DNA of 64,000 bases from Roseicyclus persicicus (lineage in GTDB: Bacteria; Pseudomonadota; Alphaproteobacteria; Rhodobacterales; Rhodobacteraceae). Below the pieces are notes generated by a model that worked only from the letters and a program-made list of their open reading frames with translations, did not search any database and was not told the origin of the DNA. Location: the NCBI RefSeq assembly GCF_012395815.1, contig NZ_JAAZQQ010000006.1, positions 248,001 through 312,000 on the forward strand. Direction: 5' to 3'. This document shows, in pieces, positions 7,640 through 17,383 of the stretch (its first letter is position 1; each line of letters starts with the position of its first letter). A program made the position numbers and the translations under genes.

Positions 7640-8581
7640 TCAGAGCGCCCGCGCCCGGCACTGCGGGCGCAGCCGGTCCATCGTCGCGCGGTCGCACAGC
7701 GCGGTCGCGGGGGTGGTGACGGCGGCGCTGGCGGCGGCGCAGCCGTCCTGCAGCACCTCGGGCAAGGTCGCCCCGCGGGCCAGCGCCATCACCGCCGCCG
7801 CGACGAAGCTGTCGCCCGCCCCGGTGCGCGAGACCACGGGCACATCGGCCACCGGCGCGGTCCAGCACCCCTCGGCCGCGGCCAGCACCGAGCCCTCTGC
7901 GCCGCGGGCCACGATCACCACCCCGGCGGCCCCGCGGGCGACGAGACCGGCGGCAAAGGCCGCGCTGTCGGCGGGGCCGGGTAGCGGATGGCCGGCCAGC
8001 GCCTCGGCCTCCTCGCGGTTCATGCGCAGGGCGGCCAGCCCGGCCCGGCCTTCGGCCAGCGCGGTCAGCCCCTCGCCCGAGGTGTCGGCCACCACCCGCG
8101 CCCCCTGCCCCGCCAGCGCGCGCGCAAGGTCGCACAGCGCGTCGGGCGCCATCCCCGGCGGCAGCGAGCCCGACAGCACGACCCAGTCGCCGGGCGCCAC
8201 GGCGGCGCGCAGGGCCGCCGCCATGGCCTCGACATCGGCCGGCGCCCAGGACGGCCCGGGCAGGATGAAGCGGAACTGCTGGCCGGTGGCCAGGTCGCGC
8301 ACCGCGAGGTTGTGGCGCACGACGCCCGGCGCCGGCAGCCGGCCCACCGGCACCTCGAGCGCGTCGAGCATGGCCGCAAGCTCGGCCCCGGGCACGCCCC
8401 CCGCCGCCACCAGCGCGGTCGCCGCGCCGCCCAGCTGGTGGATCGCGCGGGCGACGTTGATGCCGCCCCCGCCCGGGTCGCGGCTGGGCTCGGCGCAGCG
8501 CAGCTTCTCGCCCGGACGGACGGCCTCGGTCACCGTCTCCAGGTCGATGGCAGGGTTCAGCGTGACGGTCAGGATCGCCAT
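7640..8581 (-). CDS. PfkB-family sugar kinase (1-phosphofructokinase / 6-phosphofructokinase II type)
   Basis: A 313-residue ribokinase-like kinase. It starts [16 protein letters not shown], typical of the 1-phosphofructokinase/tagatose-6-phosphate kinase branch, has the substrate-site motif [13 protein letters not shown] and the ATP/anion-hole motif [12 protein letters not shown] with the catalytic Asp. It phosphorylates a phosphorylated hexose in the cytoplasm; whether the substrate is fructose-1-phosphate, fructose-6-phosphate or tagatose-6-phosphate cannot be told from sequence alone. There are no PTS genes nearby, which speaks against a fructose operon and makes a PfkB-like role somewhat more likely. 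It is upstream of and codirectional with puc, separated by 258 bp. Confidence 0.88.
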   Translation of the reverse strand: MAILTVTLNPAIDLETVTEAVRPGEKLRCAEPSRDPGGGGINVARAIHQLGGAATALVAAGGVPGAELAAMLDALEVPVGRLPAPGVVRHNLAVRDLATGQQFRFILPGPSWAPADVEAMAAALRAAVAPGDWVVLSGSLPPGMAPDALCDLARALAGQGARVVADTSGEGLTALAEGRAGLAALRMNREEAEALAGHPLPGPADSAAFAAGLVARGAAGVVIVARGAEGSVLAAAEGCWTAPVADVPVVSRTGAGDSFVAAAVMALARGATLPEVLQDGCAAASAAVTTPATALCDRATMDRLRPQCRARAL

Positions 8582-8705
8582 GCGCGGAGTAAGTCAGAGA
8601 AGGGGTCGACGCTCAAGGGCGGCGCCGGGGTCGCGGCGCGCGGGATGGCACATGGCCGGGCCCGGCGCAGAGGCGGCCCGAGGGGTGGGTTTCATGCTGG
8701 GGGGC

Positions 8706-8782
<77 letters not shown>

Positions 8783-8836
8783 GTTGCCCGCGCGGTATAG
8801 CCGTGCACCCCGGCCCCCGCAACGGGAAATGCTGGG

Positions 8837-9970
8837 TCACTCGGCGGCGCTGGCCTCGGCGGTGCGGGCGGCCTCCAGCTCGGCGGCCTTGCGTTCCACC
8901 TGCTCGACGATATGGTCGATCATCTTGTCGTTCGACAGCTTGTGGCTCTGCTTGCCGGCCAGGTAGACCATCCCCGACCCCGCGCCGCCGCCGGTGAAGC
9001 CCACGTCGGTCAGCAGCGCCTCGCCCGGCCCGTTCACCACGCAGCCGATGATCGACAGGGACATCGGCGTCTTGATGTGCTCCAGCCGCTTTTCCAGCGC
9101 CTCCACCGTCTTGATGACGTCGAAGCCCTGCCGCGCGCAGGACGGGCAGGAGATGATGTTCACGCCGCGGTGGCGCAGGCCCAGCGACTTGAGGATCTCG
9201 AAGCCGACCTTCACCTCCTCGACCGGATCGGCGGACAGCGACACCCGGATCGTGTCGCCGATGCCCATCCACAACAGGTTGCCGAGGCCGATGGCCGACT
9301 TGATCGTGCCCGACATGAGCCCACCCGCCTCGGTGATGCCGAGGTGGATCGGCGCCTCGGTCGCCTCGGCCAGCCCCTGGTAGGCGGCAGCGGCCAGGAA
9401 CACGTCGGAGGCCTTGCAGCTGATCTTGAACTCGAAGAAGTCGTTGTCCTCGAGGATGCGGATGTGGTCGAGGCCGCTCTCGATCATCGCCTCGGGGCAG
9501 GGTTCGCCGTATTTCTCCAGCAGGTGCTTTTCCAGCGACCCGGCATTAACCCCGATGCGGATGGAACAGCCGTGGTCGCGGGCGGCCTTGATGACCTCCT
9601 TCACCCGCGTCTGGTCGCCGATGTTGCCGGGGTTGATCCGCAGGCAGGCGGCGCCCGCCTCGGCGCTCTCGATGGCGCGCTTGTAGTGGAAATGGATGTC
9701 CGCGACGATCGGCACGGGGCTTTCGCGCACGATCTCCTTCAGCGCGCGGGAACTGGCCTCATCGGGGACCGAGACGCGGACGATGTCGGCGCCGGCCTCC
9801 GCGCAGCGCTGGATCTGCGCGACGGTGGCCGCCACGTCGGTCGTCAGCGTGTTGGTCATGGTCTGCACGCTGATCGGCGCGTCGCCCCCGACCGGCACCG
9901 GGCCGACATGGATCTTGCGGCTGTTGCGGCGCGCGATGGAGCGCCAGGGGCGGACGGGGTTGTGGGACAT
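8837..9970 (-). CDS. ispG: IspG, 4-hydroxy-3-methylbut-2-enyl diphosphate synthase
   Basis: A 377-residue bacterial IspG (GcpE). It converts methylerythritol cyclodiphosphate to HMBPP, the next-to-last step of the MEP isoprenoid pathway, which supplies phytol and carotenoid precursors for photosynthesis. Features: N-terminal TIM barrel beginning [17 protein letters not shown] and [11 protein letters not shown], then the C-terminal iron-sulfur domain with cysteines in [12 protein letters not shown] and [12 protein letters not shown] that bind the [4Fe-4S] cluster. The start [20 protein letters not shown] matches the usual N-terminus. Its own promoter and that of the upstream RodZ-like gene are separated by 85 nt. 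Confidence 0.97.
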   Translation of the reverse strand: MSHNPVRPWRSIARRNSRKIHVGPVPVGGDAPISVQTMTNTLTTDVAATVAQIQRCAEAGADIVRVSVPDEASSRALKEIVRESPVPIVADIHFHYKRAIESAEAGAACLRINPGNIGDQTRVKEVIKAARDHGCSIRIGVNAGSLEKHLLEKYGEPCPEAMIESGLDHIRILEDNDFFEFKISCKASDVFLAAAAYQGLAEATEAPIHLGITEAGGLMSGTIKSAIGLGNLLWMGIGDTIRVSLSADPVEEVKVGFEILKSLGLRHRGVNIISCPSCARQGFDVIKTVEALEKRLEHIKTPMSLSIIGCVVNGPGEALLTDVGFTGGGAGSGMVYLAGKQSHKLSNDKMIDHIVEQVERKAAELEAARTAEASAAE

Positions 9971-10055
9971 GGGGGCCTTCTCGGTCGTCGCGGAGCGTTC
10001 GCGGGCAGGATAGACCTGTCAGGCGCGCTGGACAACGGGGCCCTGCGCCCCTGCG

Positions 10056-11324
10056 CTAGTCGGTCCCGTCGGACAGCACCAGTTCCGCCACCTCGGGCAG
10101 GTCCGGGTCGGCGGCTGCGTCGGCCATGGCATAGCCCGTCGTGATCGCGTCGGCCGACAGTTCCACGTCGCGGGCGATGGTGGCGCCGGGGCCGGCGGGG
10201 CCGAAGGTGACGCCGTTCACCACGAAATAGACCGAACCCGCGTTGCCCGAGCGCAGCCGCGGCGCGACCTCGGCATCGGCCACGGTGTAGCTGTCGCCGC
10301 GGTTCAGCGTGCCCTCGAACAGCGTCGCGCCCGAGGCCGAGGTGACGCGGATCCAGGACGGCCGCACCGCGAAGATCACCAGGTCGTCGCTGCGCGCCTC
10401 GGTGACCTGCACGGTGGCGGCGGCCGGGGCCTCCTCGGTCGGCTGGGCGCCGGGGGCGACGCCGGCCAGTTGCCGGGGCGCGGCGCGGTCGGGCGCGCTC
10501 TCGAAGCCGCCCAGCGTGCCGACCTCGTCGGGGTCGAGGGTGGCCAGCGCCCCGTCGCGCGGGGTCAGCACCGGGGCCTCCAGCGCCTCGGGGCGGTAGA
10601 GCCGCTCGAGCCGGTCGGAGCTGGGCATGGCGATGTCGAAGTCCTGCGCCACGTCGAAGGCGCCCTCGGTCGCGCCGGCCAGCGGGTCGAGCTGCGCCAG
10701 CGGCACCGGCGCCTCGTCGACCGGGGCGATCTGCAGGCGCTGGATGTCGTGCAGCACCGCCCAAGCGCCGTAGCCGAGGCCGACGACCAGCGCGATCAGC
10801 ACCGCCGCCGAGCCGAGCGCGCCCGGCTCGATCCCCGAGAAGAAGCTTTCGCGCGAGGGGGCGAAGCTGATGCGCGCGCCCTGGATCACCTCGTTGGGGT
10901 CGAGCCGCCGGGGCGCCTCGCCCATGCTGCGCTTGGCGGCCTGGGCCTGCTGCCCGCTGCCGCCATGCACGCCCTGGAACCCGGTCTCGGCGCAGAAGCG
11001 GCGGAAGGTCCAGTCGGGGTCGATGCCGAGGTAGCGCGCGTAGGACCGCACGTAGCCCGCGATGAAGCCGGGGCTGGCGAAGGCGCCCACGTCGCCGTTC
11101 TCGATCGCGGCGATGTAGGCGGCGCGGATCTTGAGTTCGCGTTCGACGTCGAGAAGGGATTTGCCGAGCGTCGCGCGCTCGCCGCGCATCAGGTCGCCCA
11201 GGGGCACGTCGGTGACGTCGTATCCGTCGAAGGCGCCCGGCGCGGCAGCCGAGAGGCCGCCGTCGGCGTTGACCTCTCCCGTAAACTGGCCGTGGTCCTG
11301 GACCATCGAGCGCCTGCCCCTCAT
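10056..11324 (-). CDS. RodZ-like helix-turn-helix membrane protein (DUF4115)
   Basis: A 422-residue protein with a cytoplasmic HTH_25 domain (residues about 42-105: LGDLMRGERATLGKSLLDVE, then AYIAAIENGDVGAFASPGFI), one membrane helix (AAVLIALVVGLGYGAWAVL) and a long periplasmic part ending in a DUF4115 domain (WIRVTSASGATLFEGTLNRG). This is the architecture of RodZ, which links MreB to the elongation machinery. In alphaproteobacteria this gene commonly precedes ispG, as here. A start at 11306 (MVQDHGQFTG) with GAGGGG upstream is an equally good alternative. No DNA-binding role is implied by the HTH in this family. Confidence 0.85.
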   Translation of the reverse strand: MRGRRSMVQDHGQFTGEVNADGGLSAAAPGAFDGYDVTDVPLGDLMRGERATLGKSLLDVERELKIRAAYIAAIENGDVGAFASPGFIAGYVRSYARYLGIDPDWTFRRFCAETGFQGVHGGSGQQAQAAKRSMGEAPRRLDPNEVIQGARISFAPSRESFFSGIEPGALGSAAVLIALVVGLGYGAWAVLHDIQRLQIAPVDEAPVPLAQLDPLAGATEGAFDVAQDFDIAMPSSDRLERLYRPEALEAPVLTPRDGALATLDPDEVGTLGGFESAPDRAAPRQLAGVAPGAQPTEEAPAAATVQVTEARSDDLVIFAVRPSWIRVTSASGATLFEGTLNRGDSYTVADAEVAPRLRSGNAGSVYFVVNGVTFGPAGPGATIARDVELSADAITTGYAMADAAADPDLPEVAELVLSDGTD

Positions 11325-11469
11325 GCGGCTGCGCCTGGAACCCCACGATCTAGTGGTTCGGCAGCAACCATTAACGAGATGTTACCCCAACACGGAGTGA
11401 TTCCCCAAACCCTCCGTCGCTTGGTCCCGCTTACCATGGCGGCCGGGGCGGTTGCACCCGCAGAAATCG

Positions 11470-12693
11470 TCAGGCGGACATCTCGGCACGATTCAGCGCA
11501 CAGTGGCTCCAGAGCGCATCCATCGCGCGCACCAGCGCGTCGATCGCCTTGGGATCGTGCACCGGCGAGGGGGTGAAGCGCAGCCGCTCGGTGCCGCGCG
11601 GCACGGTGGGAAAGTTGATCGGCTGCACGTAGATGCCGAACTCCGACAACAGCATGTCCGAGATCTTCTTGGTGTGCACCGGGTCGCCCACGATCACCGG
11701 CACGATGTGCGACCCGTGGTCGATGATCGGCAGGCCGAGGCCCTTGAGCCGCAGCTTCAGCACCGCGGCGCGTTCCTGGTGCAGGTCGCGCAGGGCCTGG
11801 TCGGTCTTGAGGTGCCGCACGCTGGCGGCCGCCCCCGCGGCCACCGCCGGCGGGATCGAGGTGGTGAAGATGAAGCCCGGCGCGTAGCTGCGGACCGCGT
11901 CGCACATCTTCGCGCTGGCCGCGATGTAGCCGCCCATCACGCCGAAGGCCTTGCCCAGCGTGCCGTTGATGATGTCGATGCGGTGCGCGAGGCCCAGCTT
12001 CTCGGCCACGCCGCCGCCGCGGGGGCCGTACATGCCGACCGCGTGCACCTCGTCGAGATAGGTCAGCGCGCCGAATTCCTCGGCCAGCGCCACGATCTCG
12101 GCGATCGGGCCGAAATCGCCGTCCATCGAGTAGACGGATTCGAACGCGATCAGCTTCGGCGCGGCCGGGTCGTCGGCGGCCAGAAGCTCGCGCAGGTGCG
12201 CCACGTCGTTGTGGCGGAAGATGCGCTTGGCGCCGCCGTTGCGGCGCACGCCCTCGATCATCGAGGCGTGGTTCAACGCGTCGGAATAGATGATGAGGCC
12301 CGGGAACAGCTTGGGCAGGGTCGACAGCGTGGCGTCGTTGGCGATGTAGGCCGAGGTGAAGACCAGCGCCGCCTCCTTGCCGTGCAGGTCGGCCAGCTCG
12401 GCCTCGAGCCGCTTGTGGTAGACGGTGGTGCCCGAGATGTTGCGCGTGCCGCCCGAGCCCGCGCCGGTGGCGTCCAGCGCCTCGTGCATCGCGGCCAGCA
12501 CCACCGGGTGCTGCCCCATCCCGAGGTAGTCGTTGCCGCACCAGACGGTGATGTCCTTCTGGCTGCCGTCGGGGCGGGTCCAGACGGCATGGGGGAACTG
12601 GCCCTTCCGGCGCTCGATGTCGATGAAGGTCCGGTAGCGGCCTTCCTCGTGCAGGCGGTTGATCGCGGCGTCGAGCGCGGTGTCGTAATTCAC
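11470..12693 (-). CDS. hemA: 5-aminolevulinate synthase HemA
   Basis: A 407-residue PLP enzyme that condenses glycine and succinyl-CoA to 5-aminolevulinate, the committed step to haem and bacteriochlorophyll in alphaproteobacteria (Shemin pathway). Diagnostic segments: [41 protein letters not shown] and the PLP-lysine motif [16 protein letters not shown]-terminus [20 protein letters not shown] is the normal one. Upstream lie an FNR-type box (12826-12839) and a possible PpsR site (12758-12775), so oxygen control of tetrapyrrole supply is expected. Some Rhodobacter have a second isozyme HemT; the FNR site favours HemA. Confidence 0.97.
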   Translation of the reverse strand: MNYDTALDAAINRLHEEGRYRTFIDIERRKGQFPHAVWTRPDGSQKDITVWCGNDYLGMGQHPVVLAAMHEALDATGAGSGGTRNISGTTVYHKRLEAELADLHGKEAALVFTSAYIANDATLSTLPKLFPGLIIYSDALNHASMIEGVRRNGGAKRIFRHNDVAHLRELLAADDPAAPKLIAFESVYSMDGDFGPIAEIVALAEEFGALTYLDEVHAVGMYGPRGGGVAEKLGLAHRIDIINGTLGKAFGVMGGYIAASAKMCDAVRSYAPGFIFTTSIPPAVAAGAAASVRHLKTDQALRDLHQERAAVLKLRLKGLGLPIIDHGSHIVPVIVGDPVHTKKISDMLLSEFGIYVQPINFPTVPRGTERLRFTPSPVHDPKAIDALVRAMDALWSHCALNRAEMSA

Positions 12694-12757
12694 TGGCTGT
12701 CTCCCCTTCCCCGTCGCCCCGATGGCGGGGCCTCGGCTGTCAAGACGCTGGCGTTCC

Positions 12758-12775
12758 TGTGTCTCCGGGCGGACA
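12758..12775 (-). promoter_or_regulatory. Possible PpsR/CrtJ site upstream of hemA
   Basis: TGTGTCTCCGGGCGGACA matches TGT-N12-ACA, but unlike the puc sites the symmetry does not extend inward. It is 65 nt upstream of the hemA ATG and 51 nt from the FNR box. Confidence 0.4.
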
Positions 12776-12825
12776 TAGGCGGGACCGGCGCAGGGGCCAA
12801 GTTACAAATTGCCGCGCGCGGAACA

Positions 12826-12839
12826 TTGACCTGAGTCAA
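12826..12839 (-). promoter_or_regulatory. FNR-type box (FnrL) upstream of hemA
   Basis: TTGACCTGAGTCAA, a perfect TTGAC-N4-GTCAA palindrome 133 nt upstream of the hemA start. FnrL activation of hemA is established in Rhodobacter sphaeroides, so the role is well supported by family knowledge. Confidence 0.85.
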
Positions 12840-12855
12840 GCCGGCGGGGCGGCGG

Positions 12856-13425
12856 TCAGCCCTCGACCACGGCCCGGCAGTCGGGCGCGCCGCAGGCGGC
12901 GACGGCGGCCTCGCGGTCGGCGCCGATGCCCCATTGCCCGGTGGACGGGCTGATCGCCATGGCGCGCGCGCGCCGCGGCAGGGCGCGGTAGTCGCCGCGC
13001 AGCGCCGCGGTGGCCTCGGCCGACAGCTGCAGCGGGCGGCCGGGCTGCCAGCCCTCGGGCCGGATGACCAGCACCACCACGCAGCCCTCGCCGCAGGCGG
13101 CGAGCGCGGCGGCGCGGGCGTTGTCCTCGTCGTGGTAGTTGGCGGCGAGCGCGCTGCGGTCCGAGGCCAGCCCCGAGCCCGGGTGGATCGCCATGGCGGC
13201 ATAGTAGGGCTGCGGCTGGATGCGGTTGATCTGGTCCAGCGTGGCCAGGTCCTCGGGCGTCAGGCTTTCGTGCGGGATCACCTCCCACGCGATCGCGCCG
13301 CGCTCGGCAAAGACGAGGTCGCGCGCCTCGCGCAAGCCCGGCAGCTCCTGCGCCGCGGCGGGCGCCGCCAGACCCAGTGCCAGCGCCAGCGCGCTCCAGA
13401 CCTGCCTTGCCGTTCCCTGTTGCAT
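12856..13425 (-). CDS. Small secreted protein of unknown function (DUF4189-like tail)
   Basis: A 189-residue protein with a signal peptide (ARQVWSALALALGLAAPAAA, cleavage near AAAQE). The C-terminal segment STGQWGIGADREAAVAACG followed by CRAVVE resembles the DUF4189 repeat, where a tryptophan and paired cysteines recur; the middle contains a further Cys pair (AACGEGCVVVL). It is likely periplasmic and disulfide-bonded. It is codirectional with hemA, but the FNR box between them belongs to hemA. No enzymatic motif is seen. Confidence 0.7.
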   Translation of the reverse strand: MQQGTARQVWSALALALGLAAPAAAQELPGLREARDLVFAERGAIAWEVIPHESLTPEDLATLDQINRIQPQPYYAAMAIHPGSGLASDRSALAANYHDEDNARAAALAACGEGCVVVLVIRPEGWQPGRPLQLSAEATAALRGDYRALPRRARAMAISPSTGQWGIGADREAAVAACGAPDCRAVVEG

Positions 13426-13560
13426 CGGGTGTCCCTTCCCTGCCGGCGGTTGCCGCCGCCCTGATTACAGCCGGCGGCGGCGGCCGGCAACCGCTGGACA
13501 TTCCGGCGCGGCCGGGGTCAACCTCGCGCCGAACCCCATTTTCGAACCCGGGAGACCCCC

Positions 13561-14937
13561 ATGTCGCTGGACGCCGTCCTCGCCCGCATCGACGCCGACC
13601 TTGAGGCCGCCACCGGGCGGTTGTTCGAGCTCTTGCGCATCCCCTCGATCTCGACCGACCCGGCCTTTGCCGGCGACGTGCGCCGCGCGGCGGAATGGTT
13701 GCGCGACGACCTCGCCGCGATGGGCTTCGCCGCCGAGGTCCACGACACGCCCGGCCACCCGATGGTGGTGGGGCACATGGACGGGCCGGGGCCGCACCTC
13801 CTGTTCTACGGGCACTACGACGTGCAGCCGGTCGACCCGCTGTCGCTGTGGGACCGCGACCCGTTCGACCCCGAAATCCAGGACACACCGAAGGGCCGCG
13901 TCATCCGCGGCCGCGGGGCGGCGGACGACAAGGGGCAGCTGATGACCTTCCTCGAGGCCTGCCGGGCGATCCTGGCGGTCGAGGGCGCCCTGCCCTGCAA
14001 GGTGACGGTGTTCCTGGAGGGCGAGGAGGAATCGGGCTCGCCCTCCCTGGTGCCCTACCTGAAGGAGCGGGGGGAGGCGCTGAAGGCCGACCTCGCGCTG
14101 ATCTGCGACACCGGGCTGTTCTCGGACGACGTGCCGGCGATCGTGACCCAGCTGCGCGGGCTGCTCGGCGAGGAGCTGACGATCACCGGGCCTCGGATCG
14201 ACCTGCATTCGGGCAGCTACGGCGGCATGGCGATGAACCCGATCCGGGTGCTGTCGCGGATCCTCGGCAACCTGCACGACGCCGACGGGCGGGTTCAGGT
14301 GCCGGGCTTCTACGACGACGTGGAGGAGCTGGCCCCCGAGCTGAAGGCGCAGTGGGACGGGCTGGGCTTCGACGAAGCCGCGTTCCTGGGCGAGGTGGGC
14401 CTGTCGGTGCCGTCGGGCGAGGCGGGCCGGACCGGGCTGGAGCGGCTCTGGTCGCGGCCGACGGCCGAGGTCAACGGCATCTGGGGCGGCTACACCGGCG
14501 CGGGCTTCAAGACGGTGCTGCCGTCGAAGGCGTCGGCCAAGGTGTCGTTCCGGCTGGTGGCGAAGCAGGACCCGCTGAAGCTGCGGGAGGCGTTCCGGGC
14601 CTGGGTGCGGGCGCAGCTGCCCGCCGACTGCACGGTCGAGTTCCACGGCCACGGCGCGAGCCCGGCGAGCCGGATGGACATTTCCCACCCGGCCTTCGAG
14701 ATCGCGCGCCGCGCGCTGTCGCAGGAATGGCCCGGCGAGGCGGCGTTTACCGGCGCCGGCGGGTCGATCCCCGTGGCGGGGTATTTCAAGGAGATCCTGG
14801 GCATGGATTCGATGCTGGCCGGCTTCGGCAAGGACGACGACGCGATCCACAGCCCGAACGAGAAGTACGATTTGTCGAGCTTTCATCGCGGGATGAGGGC
14901 CTGGGCGCGGGTGCTCGACGGGGTCGCGCAAGGCTGA
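13561..14937 (+). CDS. M20 family dipeptidase / metallopeptidase
   Basis: A 458-residue di-zinc M20 peptidase, close to the ArgE/DapE/carnosinase-like dipeptidase branch. Motifs: LLFYGHYDVQPVDPLSLWDRDPF (metal His and Asp; quoted here as GHYDVQP), RGRGAADDKGQLM (bridging Asp), VFLEGEEESGSPSL (catalytic Glu and metal Glu) and the C-terminal GKDDDAIHSPNEKY His. An internal dimerisation domain interrupts the catalytic domain as usual. It probably hydrolyses peptides or N-acyl amino acids in the cytoplasm; no signal peptide. A dispersed GC-rich repeat starts directly after its stop codon. Confidence 0.9.
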   Translation: MSLDAVLARIDADLEAATGRLFELLRIPSISTDPAFAGDVRRAAEWLRDDLAAMGFAAEVHDTPGHPMVVGHMDGPGPHLLFYGHYDVQPVDPLSLWDRDPFDPEIQDTPKGRVIRGRGAADDKGQLMTFLEACRAILAVEGALPCKVTVFLEGEEESGSPSLVPYLKERGEALKADLALICDTGLFSDDVPAIVTQLRGLLGEELTITGPRIDLHSGSYGGMAMNPIRVLSRILGNLHDADGRVQVPGFYDDVEELAPELKAQWDGLGFDEAAFLGEVGLSVPSGEAGRTGLERLWSRPTAEVNGIWGGYTGAGFKTVLPSKASAKVSFRLVAKQDPLKLREAFRAWVRAQLPADCTVEFHGHGASPASRMDISHPAFEIARRALSQEWPGEAAFTGAGGSIPVAGYFKEILGMDSMLAGFGKDDDAIHSPNEKYDLSSFHRGMRAWARVLDGVAQG

Positions 14938-15072
14938 GCAGGGGTTGCGCCGGCTTCGCCGTCGCCGGGGGGCGCGCCGCTGGCGCGGCGCGGGCCTCTG
15001 GCGGTCGTCCTGCCCCATCCCGGCGGGGTGCCGCGTGGCCGGCCGGGCTTGCGTATTTGGGGAAAGATGAAG
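14938..15072 (+). repeat. Dispersed 3' repeat element, copy A
   Basis: Starts right after the M20 stop codon: GCAGGGGTTGCGCCGGCTTC, then GC-rich hairpins (GCGCCGCTGGCGCGGCGC), and ends with GGCCGGGCTTGCGTATTTGG and GGAAAGATGAAG. The end motif of 32 nt recurs identically in copy B (29221-29252, opposite strand), and the first 29 nt recur with about one mismatch in copy C (42121-42149, opposite strand). It fills the gap between two convergent genes. Confidence 0.75.
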
Positions 15073-15079
15073 GGGGCGG

Positions 15080-16444
15080 TCAGGCCGGGGCGGCGGCGGC
15101 GGGGCGCCGGGCGGGGCCGCGCCAGAAGCGGGTCATCATGAGGCCGGCGGCGGCGGCGAGGCCGACGACGAGGCCGGCCCAGATGCCCGGCCCCTCGAAG
15201 CCCAGCGGGAAGCCGATGACCCAGGCCGCGGGCAGGCCGAGGCCCCAGTAGGCGACGACCGCGTAGAGCATCGGCACGCGGGTGTCCTGCACGCCGCGCA
15301 GGAGCCCGAGCGCCATCACCTGGCCCGCATCGGCCAGCTGGAAGAAGGCGGCGACGACGAGGAGGCTGGCACCGAGGGCGATGATCTCGGGGCGGAGCGG
15401 GTCGGCGGGATCGACGAAGAGGCCGACGAGGAGGCCGGGCACCAGGAGGAAGGCTGCGATGGTCAGCGCCACCATGGCGCCCGACAGAATCAGCGCGGCC
15501 GCGGCGGCGAGGCGCAGGTTGGCGATGTCGCGCGTGCCCCAGGCGCGGCCGGCGCGGACCGTGGCGGCCTGGCTGAGGCCGATGTGGACCATGAAGGTGG
15601 CCGAGCAGATCTGCAGCGCGATGCCGTGGGCGGCGAGCGGGTTGGGCCCGAGCCAGCCCATCATCACCATGGTCGCCATGAACAGCCCCGATTCCGACAG
15701 GAGCGTCAGGGCGATCGGCCAGCCGAGGCGGAAGACGGCGCCCATCGCCTCCCAGTCGGGGTTCCAGAAGCGGGCAAACAGCGTGTCCTGCCGCAGGTCC
15801 GGGTGCAGGGCCGCATAGAGCGCCAGCACCCCGGTGATCAGCAGGTAGGTGCCGAGCGAGGCCAGCGCCGCGCCGGCGACGCCCATCTCGGGCGCGCCGA
15901 GGTTGCCGAAGATCAGCACCCAGTTGAGGCCCGCGTTCAGAACCGCGCCCGCCATGGTCGCCCAGAGCACCACGCGGGGTTTCTCCAGCGCCGAGAGGTG
16001 GCTGCGGAACACCGTCATCAGGACCGCGGGCGCGATGCCGAAGCCCGCGATGCGCAGGTAGGTCTGGCCGAGCGCCGCGACGGCCGGGTCCTGCCCCAGC
16101 GCCAGCAGGATCGCGCCCGACCACCAGAACAGCGGCAGCGCCAGCGCCGAGAAGCCGAGCCCGATCCAGAGCCCCATCCGTGTGACCCGCCGCACCTGCC
16201 GCCGGTCGCCGTTGGCCGCGGCGGCCGCGACCATGGGCATGACGGCCAGGCCGAAGCCCATGCCGAGGATCAGGATGACGTGGAAATAGCTGCCCCCCAG
16301 CGCCACGGCGGCCAGCTCCTCGACCCCGTACCAGCCCATCATCACCGTGTCGGTCAGGGTGATCGCGGTCTGTGCCAGCATCCCCCCGATCAGCGGCGTG
16401 CCGAGGGTGAGCGTGGCGCGGAGATGGCTGGCGAGCGTGGTCAT
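15080..16444 (-). CDS. MATE family efflux transporter (NorM type)
   Basis: A 454-residue, 12-helix MATE exporter. The N-terminal half starts MTTLASHLRATLTLGTPLIG and contains LTDTVMMGWYGVEELAAVALGG, a hallmark of NorM-like MATE pumps; the second half repeats the fold (NPLAAHGIALQICSATFMVH). It exports cationic drugs or metabolites in exchange for Na+ or H+. The chosen start removes an unlikely 13-residue extension. It is convergent with the M20 gene and 45 nt downstream of the NicO gene on the same strand. Confidence 0.92.
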   Translation of the reverse strand: MTTLASHLRATLTLGTPLIGGMLAQTAITLTDTVMMGWYGVEELAAVALGGSYFHVILILGMGFGLAVMPMVAAAAANGDRRQVRRVTRMGLWIGLGFSALALPLFWWSGAILLALGQDPAVAALGQTYLRIAGFGIAPAVLMTVFRSHLSALEKPRVVLWATMAGAVLNAGLNWVLIFGNLGAPEMGVAGAALASLGTYLLITGVLALYAALHPDLRQDTLFARFWNPDWEAMGAVFRLGWPIALTLLSESGLFMATMVMMGWLGPNPLAAHGIALQICSATFMVHIGLSQAATVRAGRAWGTRDIANLRLAAAAALILSGAMVALTIAAFLLVPGLLVGLFVDPADPLRPEIIALGASLLVVAAFFQLADAGQVMALGLLRGVQDTRVPMLYAVVAYWGLGLPAAWVIGFPLGFEGPGIWAGLVVGLAAAAGLMMTRFWRGPARRPAAAAPA

Positions 16445-16489
16445 GACCCCCCTGCCCTTAGACCCGGGCCGACGCCCCGGCAAGCCGCG

Positions 16490-17383
16490 TCAGAGGGCGG
16501 CGAGCGCGAGCTCGGTGGCGAGCACGGCGACCAGCGCGCCGACCGCGATCTCGAGCGCGGGCTGGGCGCGGGCGAGCACGGCGCTGTCGGACAGCCCGGC
16601 CAGCGCGCCCCGGCGCAGCGTGACAGCGGCCAGCGCCACCGCGACGGTGACCGCGGCGGTGCCCATCGCCATGGCGAGGGTGCCCGCGACGCCGACGGCA
16701 AAGATGCCCATCTGCGCGGTCAGGATCAGCACGAAGAGCGCCCCGGTGCAGGGCCGGATCGCCACCGCGCCGACCAGCACCGCGATGTCGCGCCAGCCGG
16801 TCGCCCGCGCCAGCGCGGCGGGGTCGGGGCCATGGGCGTGGCCGCAGGCGTGGTCGTGATCGTGGTCGTGTGTGTGCGCCGGCGCGGCGCGGAGCCGCCA
16901 CAGGGCCCGCGCGCCGCGGGCGACCAGCCACAGACCGATCAGCGCGATGGCGCCGAAGCTGAGCGGCGCGAGCCAGCGGTCGGCGAGGTCGGTCATCTGC
17001 GCGCGCCCGAGCTGCCAGAGCCACAGCCCCGCCCCCACCAGCGCCACCGCCGTGGCGCCCTGGGCGAGGCTGGAGACCACCGCCACCGCCGACAGCCGCA
17101 GCGCGCCGACGGACCGCGCCGCGCCGTAGCCGCCGATCAGGAGCTTACCGTGCCCCGGCCCGACCGCGTGGAACACGCCGTAGCCGAAGCACACCGCGAG
17201 GAACCCCGCCAGCGCCGCGGGCTCGCCGGCCTGCAGCGCGCGCAGCCCGCGGGCCATCGCGCCCTGCGCGTCGCGTTGCCCGTCGAGCGCCCAGGCCTCC
17301 AGCACCCGGTCCGCCCCGCTCCAGTAGAGGAGCGCCAGCCCGGCGATCACCGCAAGGCTCAGCGCCGCGATCAGCCGGGACAT
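16490..17383 (-). CDS. NicO/RcnA-type nickel/cobalt exporter
   Basis: A 297-residue, six-helix protein of the NicO (HoxN/NixA/RcnA) superfamily. The first signature FHAVGPGHGKLLIGGY carries the HxxxxGHGK motif of this family; a cytoplasmic His-rich loop (HTHDHDHDHACGHAHG, residues about 170-185) is typical of RcnA-like exporters; the second half has AIRPCTGALFVLILT. It overlaps the DUF1007 gene by 13 nt, the standard partner in proteobacteria, and the pair probably forms a metal export unit. The transported metal is inferred. Confidence 0.87.
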   Translation of the reverse strand: MSRLIAALSLAVIAGLALLYWSGADRVLEAWALDGQRDAQGAMARGLRALQAGEPAALAGFLAVCFGYGVFHAVGPGHGKLLIGGYGAARSVGALRLSAVAVVSSLAQGATAVALVGAGLWLWQLGRAQMTDLADRWLAPLSFGAIALIGLWLVARGARALWRLRAAPAHTHDHDHDHACGHAHGPDPAALARATGWRDIAVLVGAVAIRPCTGALFVLILTAQMGIFAVGVAGTLAMAMGTAAVTVAVALAAVTLRRGALAGLSDSAVLARAQPALEIAVGALVAVLATELALAAL

